Assembly: GCA_031280075.1 (NCBI GenBank) | Contig: JAITHG010000268.1 | Location: 1-7,389, forward strand | Direction: 5' to 3' | Origin: Eubacteriales Family XIII. Incertae Sedis bacterium | GTDB taxonomy: Bacteria; Bacillota_A; Clostridia; Peptostreptococcales; Anaerovoracaceae | Length of the DNA stretch: 7,389 nt | In this document: positions 1-5,410 of the stretch, in pieces | Numbering within the stretch: the first letter of the stretch is position 1 | How the letters are laid out: the number at the start of each line of letters is the position of its first letter | Notes under the pieces: generated by a model | Database searches by the model: none | What the model was told of the DNA's origin: nothing | What the model saw: only the letters and a program-made list of their open reading frames with translations | Position numbers and translations under genes: made by a program

Positions 1-42
1 CAGGGGCGTGAACAGTAACAGCCCAAACCCTCCGCCAATAAA

Positions 43-71
43 TTGTCATGCTTGCACTCGCGTGGTATGAT
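43..71 (+). promoter_or_regulatory. Predicted sigma-70 promoter of dcd
   Basis: The -35 box is TTGTCA (43-48) and the -10 box is TATGAT (66-71). They are separated by 17 bp, and TGG at 63-65 gives an extended -10. The expected transcription start lies near 78, leaving a leader of about 20 nt that contains the SD sequence. A second, overlapping candidate is TTGCAC (52-57) with a perfect TATAAT (77-82). Its 19-bp spacer is long, and it would start transcription almost on the SD, so it is the weaker choice. This is prediction from the sequence only. Confidence 0.6.
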
Positions 72-87
72 TACCATATAATAAGAC

Positions 88-93
88 AGGAGG
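88..93 (+). promoter_or_regulatory. Ribosome binding site of dcd
   Basis: A perfect AGGAGG lies 7 nt before the ATG at 101. This fixes the start of the dCTP deaminase gene. Confidence 0.85.
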
Positions 94-100
94 CAGCGCA

Positions 101-625
101 ATGATTTTGTCAGGCAAGGAAATTCTGAAGCAGATCGAGGCAGGTCGCATTGGCATCGACCCGTTTGACGAGAAATATATCAATCCGAACAGCTATAACC
201 TCCGGTTGCACGATACCCTTTTGGTGTATGCGGACGAAGTCCTGGACATGAAAAAACAGTTGACCACTGAGCGGCTCACGATCCCACCGGACGGGCTGGT
301 CTTGCAGCCGGGCAGGCTGTATCTGGGCAGGACTTTCGAGAGGACTGTAACGCCCTATCATGTGCCGATGCTCGAGGGGCGTTCGTCCGTCGGCCGGCTG
401 GGGCTGTGCATCCATGTGACTGCCGGGTTTGGCGATGTAGGGTTTGCGGGCTTTTGGACACTCGAGATCCAGTGCATCCAGCCCATCCGGATCTACCCGA
501 TGGTGGAGATATGCCAAATTTACTACCATACCATCGAAGGGGATTTTGAACAGTATGGAAGTGGCAAGTACCAAGGGAACACGGATATTCAGCCGAGCCT
601 GCTCTACCAAGATTTCGAAGGGTGA
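101..625 (+). CDS. dcd: dCTP deaminase
   Basis: This cytosolic enzyme of pyrimidine deoxynucleotide synthesis deaminates dCTP to dUTP, the source of dUMP for thymidylate. The 174-aa product has the expected family length and the full set of motifs. PNSYNLRL (29-36) is the N-terminal signature. EGRSSVGRLG (92-101) carries the nucleotide/phosphate-binding Ser and Arg. HVTAGFGDVGF (105-115) leads into TLEI (120-123), where Glu122 corresponds to the catalytic glutamate. GSGKYQGN (153-160) is the C-terminal triphosphate-contact motif. The start is fixed by AGGAGG 7 nt upstream. Some family members are bifunctional and also hydrolyse dUTP to dUMP; the sequence alone does not exclude that. The gene is monocistronic in this window and converges on the MFS gene, with 18 bp between the stop codons and no clear intrinsic terminator between them. 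Confidence 0.95.
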   Translation: MILSGKEILKQIEAGRIGIDPFDEKYINPNSYNLRLHDTLLVYADEVLDMKKQLTTERLTIPPDGLVLQPGRLYLGRTFERTVTPYHVPMLEGRSSVGRLGLCIHVTAGFGDVGFAGFWTLEIQCIQPIRIYPMVEICQIYYHTIEGDFEQYGSGKYQGNTDIQPSLLYQDFEG

Positions 626-643
626 GTTCCTGCCGGGGCGCAG

Positions 644-1801
644 TTACCGCTGTGCGCCCGCTGCGCGCGACACGACATAAACCCCTAAGAACAGCCCTGC
701 TGGGATGCAGGTGAAGAGGTATACGGCGGGGTAGCCGAAGGCTGCTGCGATGTTGCCCAGCAGGATGGAGCCTGCCATGATGCCGATGTCGTAGAAGTTG
801 AAAAAGACGGCGCTGGCGATGTCGCGGCGTTCGGGTTGTACGGAGCTGACTGCCCAGGTCTGCATGCAGGGCTGGAGGGCGCCGAGCGCTGCGCCGTTGA
901 ACACGCCTGCCGCGAGCAGCACCCCCAGCCCGTCCGCGCGGGCGATGAGCAGCAGCGACACCAGGAAGCCGATGCAGCCGGGGATGATGATCCACGCGTG
1001 CCCCTTCCGGTCGTAGATGTTGCCGGCGAGGAAGCGGACGGCGAAGGAGGTCGCGGTCTGCACGATGTAGAAGGTGGACAGGTGCGGGATGCCCTGTGCG
1101 GTGGCAAGCAGGGGCAGGAAGTTCATCTCTGCGCAGCGGATCATGCCGAACAGGACGAGCAGGACGGTCTGCAGGGCGAGGGCGCGGTCGTAGATTCGGC
1201 TCAGGAAAGGCGGTTTGCGCCGTTCACCTGCCGCAGGCTGAACCAGGCATCTGTCCGGGCGGAAGAACGCGAGGGCGACGATGGACAGGAGCTGCCCTGC
1301 GGCGGCGGCGAAAAAGGCTGCGCCGAAGCCGTGGGCATCGACGAGCCACAGCCCGACGGCAGGCGAGATCGCCGCCATGAGCACATTCCCCATCCCAAAA
1401 TAGCCGATGCCTTCGCCGCGCCTGGCGGCAGGCAGCAGGTCGACCGCGAGGACGGAGCAGACGGTCGACACGATCCCGAAGCCGACCCCCTGCAGCACGC
1501 GCACGAGCAGGATGCCGGGCACGGAAGACATGGCGGCAAGCGAGGCGGTCACGGCAATGGAGAGCAGAACGGCTGCGCGCAGCAGCAGCGTCCGGCTCAA
1601 CCGCCCGAGCAGGGGCGGCGTGGCAAAACGCATGAGGATGGCGGAGGCAGCAAAGGCGGCGGACACCAGCCCGACATCAGGATCCGTCCCGCCCTTGAAT
1701 GCGACATAGAGCGGGATGAGCGGAAGCATCATCGAGAAGCCGAAGCCGTAGAAGATGTTGATTACATTTACAAAAATAAAATCTTTTGACCAAAGTTTCA
1801 T
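644..1801 (-). CDS. MFS family efflux-type transporter
   Basis: This is a 385-aa inner-membrane secondary transporter of the major facilitator superfamily with about 12 predicted helices, the normal size for a drug/metabolite efflux member. The N-terminus MKLWSKDFIFVNVINIFYGF runs straight into helix 1. A degenerate motif A follows helix 2 (LLGRLSRTLLLR). The linked half-motif RFLAGNIYDRKG lies at about residues 256-267. RRGEGIGYFGMGN (about 127-139) before a PAVGLWL helix is typical of proton-coupled efflux members, and PERRDIASAVFFNFYDIG is its second-half counterpart. The frame is open for 34 more codons upstream, but a consensus-like promoter lies inside that stretch, so those codons cannot be translated from it. 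The ATG at 1801 is therefore preferred, although its SD (AAGGAT, about 18 nt away) is poor. The substrate cannot be named. The gene sits just after the 350-aa membrane protein gene in the same direction and may also receive read-through. Confidence 0.85.
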   Translation of the reverse strand: MKLWSKDFIFVNVINIFYGFGFSMMLPLIPLYVAFKGGTDPDVGLVSAAFAASAILMRFATPPLLGRLSRTLLLRAAVLLSIAVTASLAAMSSVPGILLVRVLQGVGFGIVSTVCSVLAVDLLPAARRGEGIGYFGMGNVLMAAISPAVGLWLVDAHGFGAAFFAAAAGQLLSIVALAFFRPDRCLVQPAAGERRKPPFLSRIYDRALALQTVLLVLFGMIRCAEMNFLPLLATAQGIPHLSTFYIVQTATSFAVRFLAGNIYDRKGHAWIIIPGCIGFLVSLLLIARADGLGVLLAAGVFNGAALGALQPCMQTWAVSSVQPERRDIASAVFFNFYDIGIMAGSILLGNIAAAFGYPAVYLFTCIPAGLFLGVYVVSRAAGAQR

Positions 1802-1867
1802 GCGGTATGCCGCGGCACCGATCCTTGCCCCGGCATTGGCTCCGGCACCGTGGATTCTCCTGTGTAG

Positions 1868-1896
1868 ATTATACGGGTTGGCAAAGGCGGTTGCAA
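1868..1896 (-). promoter_or_regulatory. Predicted sigma-70 promoter of the MFS gene
   Basis: On the - strand, TTGCAA (1896-1891) and a perfect TATAAT (1873-1868) are separated by exactly 17 bp. Transcription should start near 1861, about 60 nt before the ATG at 1801. The promoter begins 13 bp beyond the stop codon of the upstream membrane protein gene, so the transporter can be expressed independently of it. Confidence 0.7.
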
Positions 1897-1909
1897 CGCG
1901 CATGTTGCG

Positions 1910-2962
1910 CTACTGTTTCGTCTCACCCTGCCTCTCACCCTGCGTACCTGCCCCGCTGCCTGCACCGGCCTCGTCCGCGCCGACGCGGTTTTCCTCGCTC
2001 GTCTCTGCAGCATCTACCAAGGGGAAGCGCAGCGCCCGGATCTCTTTCTTCATGGAATCGTGGATATGGGTCGAGAATCCAACGATCAGCGCTGCAAGGC
2101 AAAGCAGCGCCCAGTAGACGGGCATCATGACGTGCAACATTACCGCATTGGGAGCCGTCTGCGCGACAGGGAAGATGCTCTCTAAGTGCACCCGTGTGCC
2201 AATCTGGAACGCTACCAAATAAAAGGCTGCAATAGTCGCAATTACCTTTAATACTCCACGCATCTTCCTGCTCCTTTCGCGACCGGTGCCGGTCGCTCCT
2301 TCCAATACGGTGCCTCGCAGGGCTTTTGGGGGGGCACCCAGTGTCCGAATTTCCTGATGAAGAGAATAATAGATATGGGCTATGCATCCTGTAAGCAGCA
2401 CCGCAAGGCAGATAAGCCCAAAGTAGGACGGGTACAGGTATGGCAGCAGATCCGAATTGGGTCCAGTCCTGTCCGTCATGAACATGCGCTCAATATGGAT
2501 CAGCGGACCAAGCCAAAATACGATTGCATAATACCCGACCACTGCCGCAACAACACTCAGGATCCTGCGCAATCGTCCTCTGCTGTATTCCTGTCGCTCT
2601 ATTTTGGCGCATTTGGGCAGAAGTCTTGCCTCTTTGCGCCCGTAGTTTGTCCCATCGGATGGCTCTACTTCCAGCGACATTAGCATGATGTGTTCCTTGA
2701 GGTCATCAAGGATCCAAAAGCGCAACAGCAGTAGGCAGATGACTGTCATGACCGCCAAGATCCAAGGTCCGGAATATAGGCGGTACCCAAGATTGACAGT
2801 GCCCAGGAACTTCTCAGCGCTCCCGCCAATCGGAGTTGCTGGTACTATGTAGTCAATCCTGCACACATAGAGAACTAAGCTTGACAGGAAGAAAAGCAAC
2901 AATCCGCCGACTGTCATCTTTGCTCGCTTCCAGATCTTTGTTTTTAGGGAGATCGCGTTCAA
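1910..2962 (-). CDS. Repeat-containing multispanning membrane protein, function unknown
   Basis: I do not recognise this 350-aa protein. It has about six hydrophobic helices (near 16-36, 65-84, 133-153, 178-198, 235-254 and 280-298), arranged as three two-helix units. Units 2 (131-208) and 3 (234-311) align without gaps at an offset of 103 residues, with about 29 of 78 positions identical. Both have an H-[IL]-E after the first helix, T-x-P-N in the loop, CLA in the second helix, and end in an H-I-x-x-S...E-I-R-x-L segment. The first pair of helices (about 14-98) looks like a diverged third copy. The charged C-terminal tail (about 320-350) is rich in Ala, Gly and Glu. The start is TTG, supported by GAGGTG 5 nt upstream (2968-2973); an ATG 15 codons later is an alternative with a poorer SD. 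The gene lies 73 bp after the secreted-peptide gene with no terminator visible between, so the two are probably co-transcribed. A partner, immunity or sensor role for the peptide is only a guess. Confidence 0.75.
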   Translation of the reverse strand: MNAISLKTKIWKRAKMTVGGLLLFFLSSLVLYVCRIDYIVPATPIGGSAEKFLGTVNLGYRLYSGPWILAVMTVICLLLLRFWILDDLKEHIMLMSLEVEPSDGTNYGRKEARLLPKCAKIERQEYSRGRLRRILSVVAAVVGYYAIVFWLGPLIHIERMFMTDRTGPNSDLLPYLYPSYFGLICLAVLLTGCIAHIYYSLHQEIRTLGAPPKALRGTVLEGATGTGRERSRKMRGVLKVIATIAAFYLVAFQIGTRVHLESIFPVAQTAPNAVMLHVMMPVYWALLCLAALIVGFSTHIHDSMKKEIRALRFPLVDAAETSEENRVGADEAGAGSGAGTQGERQGETKQ

Positions 2963-2967
2963 ATGGA

Positions 2968-2973
2968 CACCTC
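2968..2973 (-). promoter_or_regulatory. Ribosome binding site deciding a TTG start
   Basis: GAGGTG on the - strand lies 5 nt before TTG (2962-2960). No in-frame ATG occurs between the upstream stop codon and this TTG, so the SD supports the non-ATG start of the repeat membrane protein. Confidence 0.55.
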
Positions 2974-3035
2974 GATTCTTTTCAAGCGGGATGAGCCAAT
3001 GCGGGATTTATAAATGGTTAGACGGGCATCGGGCA

Positions 3036-3305
3036 TCAAGAATCCTGCTTGAAGTTACGGATCGCCGCGATTTCCTTCGCGGAATAGCCATCATGGCGCA
3101 GCTCTGCATTCGTGCTTTCGTTCAGATCCTGCAGCACGTCATATTCGTTGAGCGTGCCTTGGTTGCTCTGGATGGTTGCAGTCGATCCCTTGTCCGTTGC
3201 AAAGGCACTGAATGTGCACATGCACATCATCAACAATACCGCAAGTGCGATGCTGATGACACGCTGCCGCTTGGTTCTGGTTGCCTGGTGCTGTTTGCTG
3301 GTCAT
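3036..3305 (-). CDS. Small secreted peptide precursor, function unknown
   Basis: The product is an 89-aa precursor with a clear Sec-type signal peptide. It has a basic N-region (Lys/Arg between 4 and 15), a hydrophobic core (about 16-31) and a type-I cleavage site AFA|TD after residue 36. The predicted mature peptide is about 53 residues, polar, without cysteines, and ends in a helical-looking segment with GYSAKEIAAIRNF (73-85). A TTG two codons upstream is in frame, but it overlaps the GGAGGT SD (3316-3311), so the ATG at 3305 must be the start. The gene has its own upstream -35/-10 elements and is followed after 73 bp by the repeat membrane protein on the same strand. No family is recognised. 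A signalling peptide, bacteriocin-like peptide or cell-envelope accessory protein would all fit, and none is shown by the sequence. Confidence 0.75.
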   Translation of the reverse strand: MTSKQHQATRTKRQRVISIALAVLLMMCMCTFSAFATDKGSTATIQSNQGTLNEYDVLQDLNESTNAELRHDGYSAKEIAAIRNFKQDS

Positions 3306-3310
3306 GATCA

Positions 3311-3316
3311 ACCTCC
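3311..3316 (-). promoter_or_regulatory. Ribosome binding site of the secreted-peptide gene
   Basis: GGAGGT on the - strand lies 5 nt before the ATG at 3305. It overlaps the in-frame TTG at 3311, ruling that codon out as the start. Confidence 0.75.
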
Positions 3317-3369
3317 AAGTTTTCGACGACTCTCTTCACCGCAGGAATCCAGTTTGATTCCCTATGGCT

Positions 3370-3400
3370 ATTATAGTAGCATGCTCGATTGTCAATGCAA
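3370..3400 (-). promoter_or_regulatory. Predicted promoter of the peptide/membrane-protein unit, with palindrome
   Basis: On the - strand a perfect TATAAT (3375-3370) follows a perfect TTGACA (3395-3390), but the spacer is only 14 bp. The alternative -35, TTGCAT (3400-3395), gives a 19-bp spacer. The 8-bp palindrome AGCATGCT (3378-3385) lies between the boxes. Neither spacing is optimal, which suggests a promoter that depends on an activator or on DNA distortion. The expected leader is about 57 nt. Confidence 0.5.
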
Positions 3401-3450
3401 ACACTTAATTTTCATATTTTTTATTTTCTCAACACATAATGGATATGCTG

Positions 3451-3485
3451 CCTCAATCGTTGAGGTTACAGGAGGATGCAACCTC
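3451..3485. other. Two mutually exclusive hairpins
   Basis: CCTCAA (3451-3456) can pair with TTGAGG (3460-3465) around a 3-nt loop. GAGGTT (3462-3467) can pair with AACCTC (3480-3485) around a 12-nt loop that contains AGGAGG on the + strand. The two stems share bases 3462-3465 and cannot form together. No convincing reading frame follows on the + strand, so a regulatory role is unproven. Confidence 0.3.
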
Positions 3486-3810
3486 GGAAAAGTGATGATT
3501 CATCCGTAAAGACTTCCCGGTATGCCGGGAGTGATGTGATGCGCATTGAAAATACAATCAATCTTATTTGAGGCGGCACGCCCTGCAGCAAGAGTCTCTT
3601 CTGCCTTTGATGTTCCTTGTATGGGCATTTCCGTTTTCCCAATTGCCTTTTACAAAAACGCAAGCTCTCTAGGTCAATCGGAACTAGGGATAAGCTCGAT
3701 GAGATGCAAGCAGAAAGCGCAGAAAATTGCAGAATAATCGTTAGTAAAGCAATGCTGTACAAGATTATGGTGCAAATTATAAAAATAAAATCATTCTTTC
3801 TTCTCTTCAT
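3466..3810 (-). CDS. Doubtful small membrane ORF downstream of glmL
   Basis: This is a 114-codon frame whose ATG lies 43 bp after the glmL stop and has an AGGA SD 6 nt upstream (3817-3820). The product would have a basic start (MKRRKND) and one long hydrophobic helix (about 8-36), followed by a basic, unremarkable tail. The N-terminus resembles helix 1 of transporters such as the MFS protein in this window (shared DFIF), so it could be a remnant of a decayed transporter gene. The 3' half crosses both the GC-rich hairpin and part of the competing hairpins, and its composition looks non-coding. It may be a real small membrane protein co-transcribed with glmL, a pseudogene fragment, or chance. 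Confidence 0.3.
   Translation of the reverse strand: MKRRKNDFIFIICTIILYSIALLTIILQFSALSACISSSLSLVPIDLESLRFCKRQLGKRKCPYKEHQRQKRLLLQGVPPQIRLIVFSMRITSLPAYREVFTDESSLFRGCILL
3515..3530. other. Short GC-rich hairpin
   Basis: TCCCGG and CCGGGA form a perfect 6-bp stem around a TATG loop. No run of T follows directly on either strand, so it is not a convincing intrinsic terminator. It could mark a 3' end for glmL-side transcripts, or be a small symmetric protein-binding site. Confidence 0.35.
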
Positions 3811-3853
3811 AAATATTCCTGTGTGATCCGCTGGAATCTGAACCCGTCTTCAC

Positions 3854-5410
3854 CTACAGTTCACACAGATATTTCGTCGCCACTCGCAGCGCAGCGTCCG
3901 GGTCGCTCTGCGCCAGAAGCCCGACCGCGAAAAGGATGTAGGAGGCATCGAGCAGGTACTGCGGCTTTACGGGCTTCAGGACGTTCGGCGCGTCCGGTGA
4001 CGCTTGCGCGCCCTCGAGCACGTAGCGCGGGTCTGTGGAGAACGCCAGGGGACCGCCCGTGCCGAGGATGTAGCCGACTTCCGAGAGATCCTTCCCGCGC
4101 TGCACGAACACGTCCCCGTCGTGCGTCCAGACCGTCTCGATGCGCCCGGCATGGCGTTCTACGGCGGTCTTGACGGCGAGGCGCGCCAGCATGCACTGAT
4201 GCCGCGCCTGGCTCTCGCCGCTCGGCACGGTGCGCGCGGCGTGCATCGCGGCGAGCTCCTGCCGGAAGGCTTCTGCGCCAGCGCCAGCACCGGCACCAGC
4301 ACCAGCACCAGCACCAGCACCGGCACCAGCACCAGCACCGGCATCAGCACCAGCATCAGCACCGGCACCGGCACCGGCATCAGCATAAGCATCAGCACCG
4401 GCACCAGCATCGTCTGCGCCGTTCGCCCCTGCGCCATTCGCCCCAACGTCTGCCGCACACGCGCCCTCCTGCGCCAAGGCTGCCAGGGAGTCCAGGTTGT
4501 GGTACATGCCGAGGTCGCCTTCGACGGTGCGCTTGGCGAAGGGCTCCTGCAGCCCGACCGTGTGCACTCCGTCCCTGGTCGGTACGCCGCGCGCGACCGA
4601 GTCCACGTCCGTCGTCGCGCCGCCCACATCGACGAGCAGCAGCTCGCCCAGCCCGCGTGCGCCCCGCGTCCCTGCGGCGATCAGCTCGGCCGCCGCGAGG
4701 ACGGCGGAGGGCGTGGGCATGAGGATGCCGGAGATGGTCTCCGCGACCTTTGCGACCCCCTTCGCCTCTGTGATGCGTGAGAGGAAGACATCGCGGATGC
4801 GCCCGTTCACGTCGTCCAGCTCGAGCTTGCCGAATTCGGGCATGATGTTCGCCGTGTAGGTGACATCGATGCCCGTCCCGTCAAAAGCCTCGTGGATCTC
4901 GTCGTGGGCGCTCTTGTTGCCCGCGACGATCACATGGGCGATGCTGCCCGCCAGCCCGGCGAGCTGCCGCGCGTTGTGCGCGATGACCTTCCGGTTGCCG
5001 CCGTCCGTCCCGCCGGTCAGCAGCAGGATGTCGGGGGCCAGCCGCTCGATCTCGCGCAGCTCAGCGCTCGTCAGTTCAAAGGAAAAAAGCCCGACGACCT
5101 TCGCGCCCGCGCCGAGGGCGGCAAGGTGCCCCGCCTTCGTCGTGTAGTCCGGCACGAGCCCGACGCAGACCATGCGCAGCCCCCCGGCGGCGCTCGAGCA
5201 GGCGACGGCATCCCGCACGTCCGCGTCCGAAAGCGGCACGGGGCATGCCTGCCGCAGCAAGGTCAGCGCCTCCATCAGTCCGATGGTCACATCTGTCTCG
5301 ACCGTGGACGGTGCCTGCACACGCGCAAGCAGCACCTTCGTATCAAGGTCGATGCACACGGCCTTCGTGAAGGTGCTGCCAAAGTCTATGAGAATGCGGG
5401 GACGGCTCAC
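3854..5410 (-). CDS. glmL: GlmL/MutL-family mutase accessory (reactivation) protein
   Basis: This protein belongs to the actin-like ATPase family encoded next to glutamate mutase genes, proposed to act like other B12-enzyme reactivases by repairing or reloading the cofactor; direct biochemistry for GlmL is sparse. Visible nucleotide-binding motifs are IDFGSTFTKAV (8-18, phosphate 1), LLVDVGGATTDVD (258-270, phosphate 2), LLTGGTDGGN (130-139) and ILGTGGPL (448-455, adenosine side). At 518 aa it is roughly 50-60 residues longer than I expect for the family. The excess matches a low-complexity insert (about 316-381) dominated by alternating Ala-Gly/Asp. It starts with GTG in a GTGA overlap with the mutase stop codon, with AAGGG 5-6 nt upstream inside the mutase gene, so the two are translationally coupled. 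Methylaspartate ammonia-lyase, common in such clusters, is not downstream. Confidence 0.9.
   Translation of the reverse strand: MSRPRILIDFGSTFTKAVCIDLDTKVLLARVQAPSTVETDVTIGLMEALTLLRQACPVPLSDADVRDAVACSSAAGGLRMVCVGLVPDYTTKAGHLAALGAGAKVVGLFSFELTSAELREIERLAPDILLLTGGTDGGNRKVIAHNARQLAGLAGSIAHVIVAGNKSAHDEIHEAFDGTGIDVTYTANIMPEFGKLELDDVNGRIRDVFLSRITEAKGVAKVAETISGILMPTPSAVLAAAELIAAGTRGARGLGELLLVDVGGATTDVDSVARGVPTRDGVHTVGLQEPFAKRTVEGDLGMYHNLDSLAALAQEGACAADVGANGAGANGADDAGAGADAYADAGAGAGADAGADAGAGAGAGAGAGAGAGAGAGAGAEAFRQELAAMHAARTVPSGESQARHQCMLARLAVKTAVERHAGRIETVWTHDGDVFVQRGKDLSEVGYILGTGGPLAFSTDPRYVLEGAQASPDAPNVLKPVKPQYLLDASYILFAVGLLAQSDPDAALRVATKYLCEL
4277..4408 (-). repeat. Hexanucleotide tandem repeat inside glmL
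   Basis: There are 22 consecutive 6-bp units, mainly GGTGCT and GGTGCC on the coding strand, with GATGCT/GATGCC variants and one Tyr-coding unit. They encode residues 335-378 of GlmL with Ala at every second position and Gly, Asp or Tyr between. The run of pure Gly-Ala units lies at the C-terminal end of the tract (low coordinates), while the Asp-bearing units lie toward the N-terminal end. Because the unit is 6 bp, copy-number changes keep the frame and alter only the length. Confidence 0.95.

Larger units (their letters stand above)
3306..3853. other. AT-rich intergenic stretch without a secure gene
   Basis: This stretch of about 550 bases between glmL and the secreted-peptide gene is clearly poorer in GC than the genes around it. 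It holds the peptide promoter (3370-3400), two mutually exclusive small hairpins (3451-3485), a short GC-rich hairpin (3515-3530) and one doubtful 114-codon ORF on the - strand (3466-3810). I found no tRNA, recognisable riboswitch core, insertion-sequence ends or intrinsic terminator with a clear U-run. Confidence 0.6.

Noticed and set aside
1..49. Partial gene at the left edge (a + strand frame ending in TAA at 16-18, or a - strand start at 49)
   Set aside because: Only 5 and 16 codons are visible respectively, without an SD or a recognisable product; neither can be supported.
626..643. Bidirectional terminator between dcd and the MFS gene
   Set aside because: The 18-bp gap shows no inverted repeat or T-run.
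836..1789. 317-codon open frame on the + strand opposite the MFS gene
   Set aside because: Its product is highly charged, low-complexity and without domains. It is antisense to a clear transporter gene, so it is a by-product of GC-rich codon use.
3515..3530. Intrinsic terminator for glmL
   Set aside because: The stem is only 6 bp and no U-run follows on either strand.
3476..3571. Tiny + strand ORF (31 codons) right after AGGAGG
   Set aside because: The ATG abuts the SD with no spacing, the product has no features, and no + strand promoter is evident.
4277..4408. On/off phase variation by the glmL repeat
   Set aside because: The unit is 6 bp, so gain or loss of copies never shifts the frame; only length variation is possible.
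4277..4408. CRISPR-like array
   Set aside because: The repeats are 6 bp, contiguous and coding, with no spacers.
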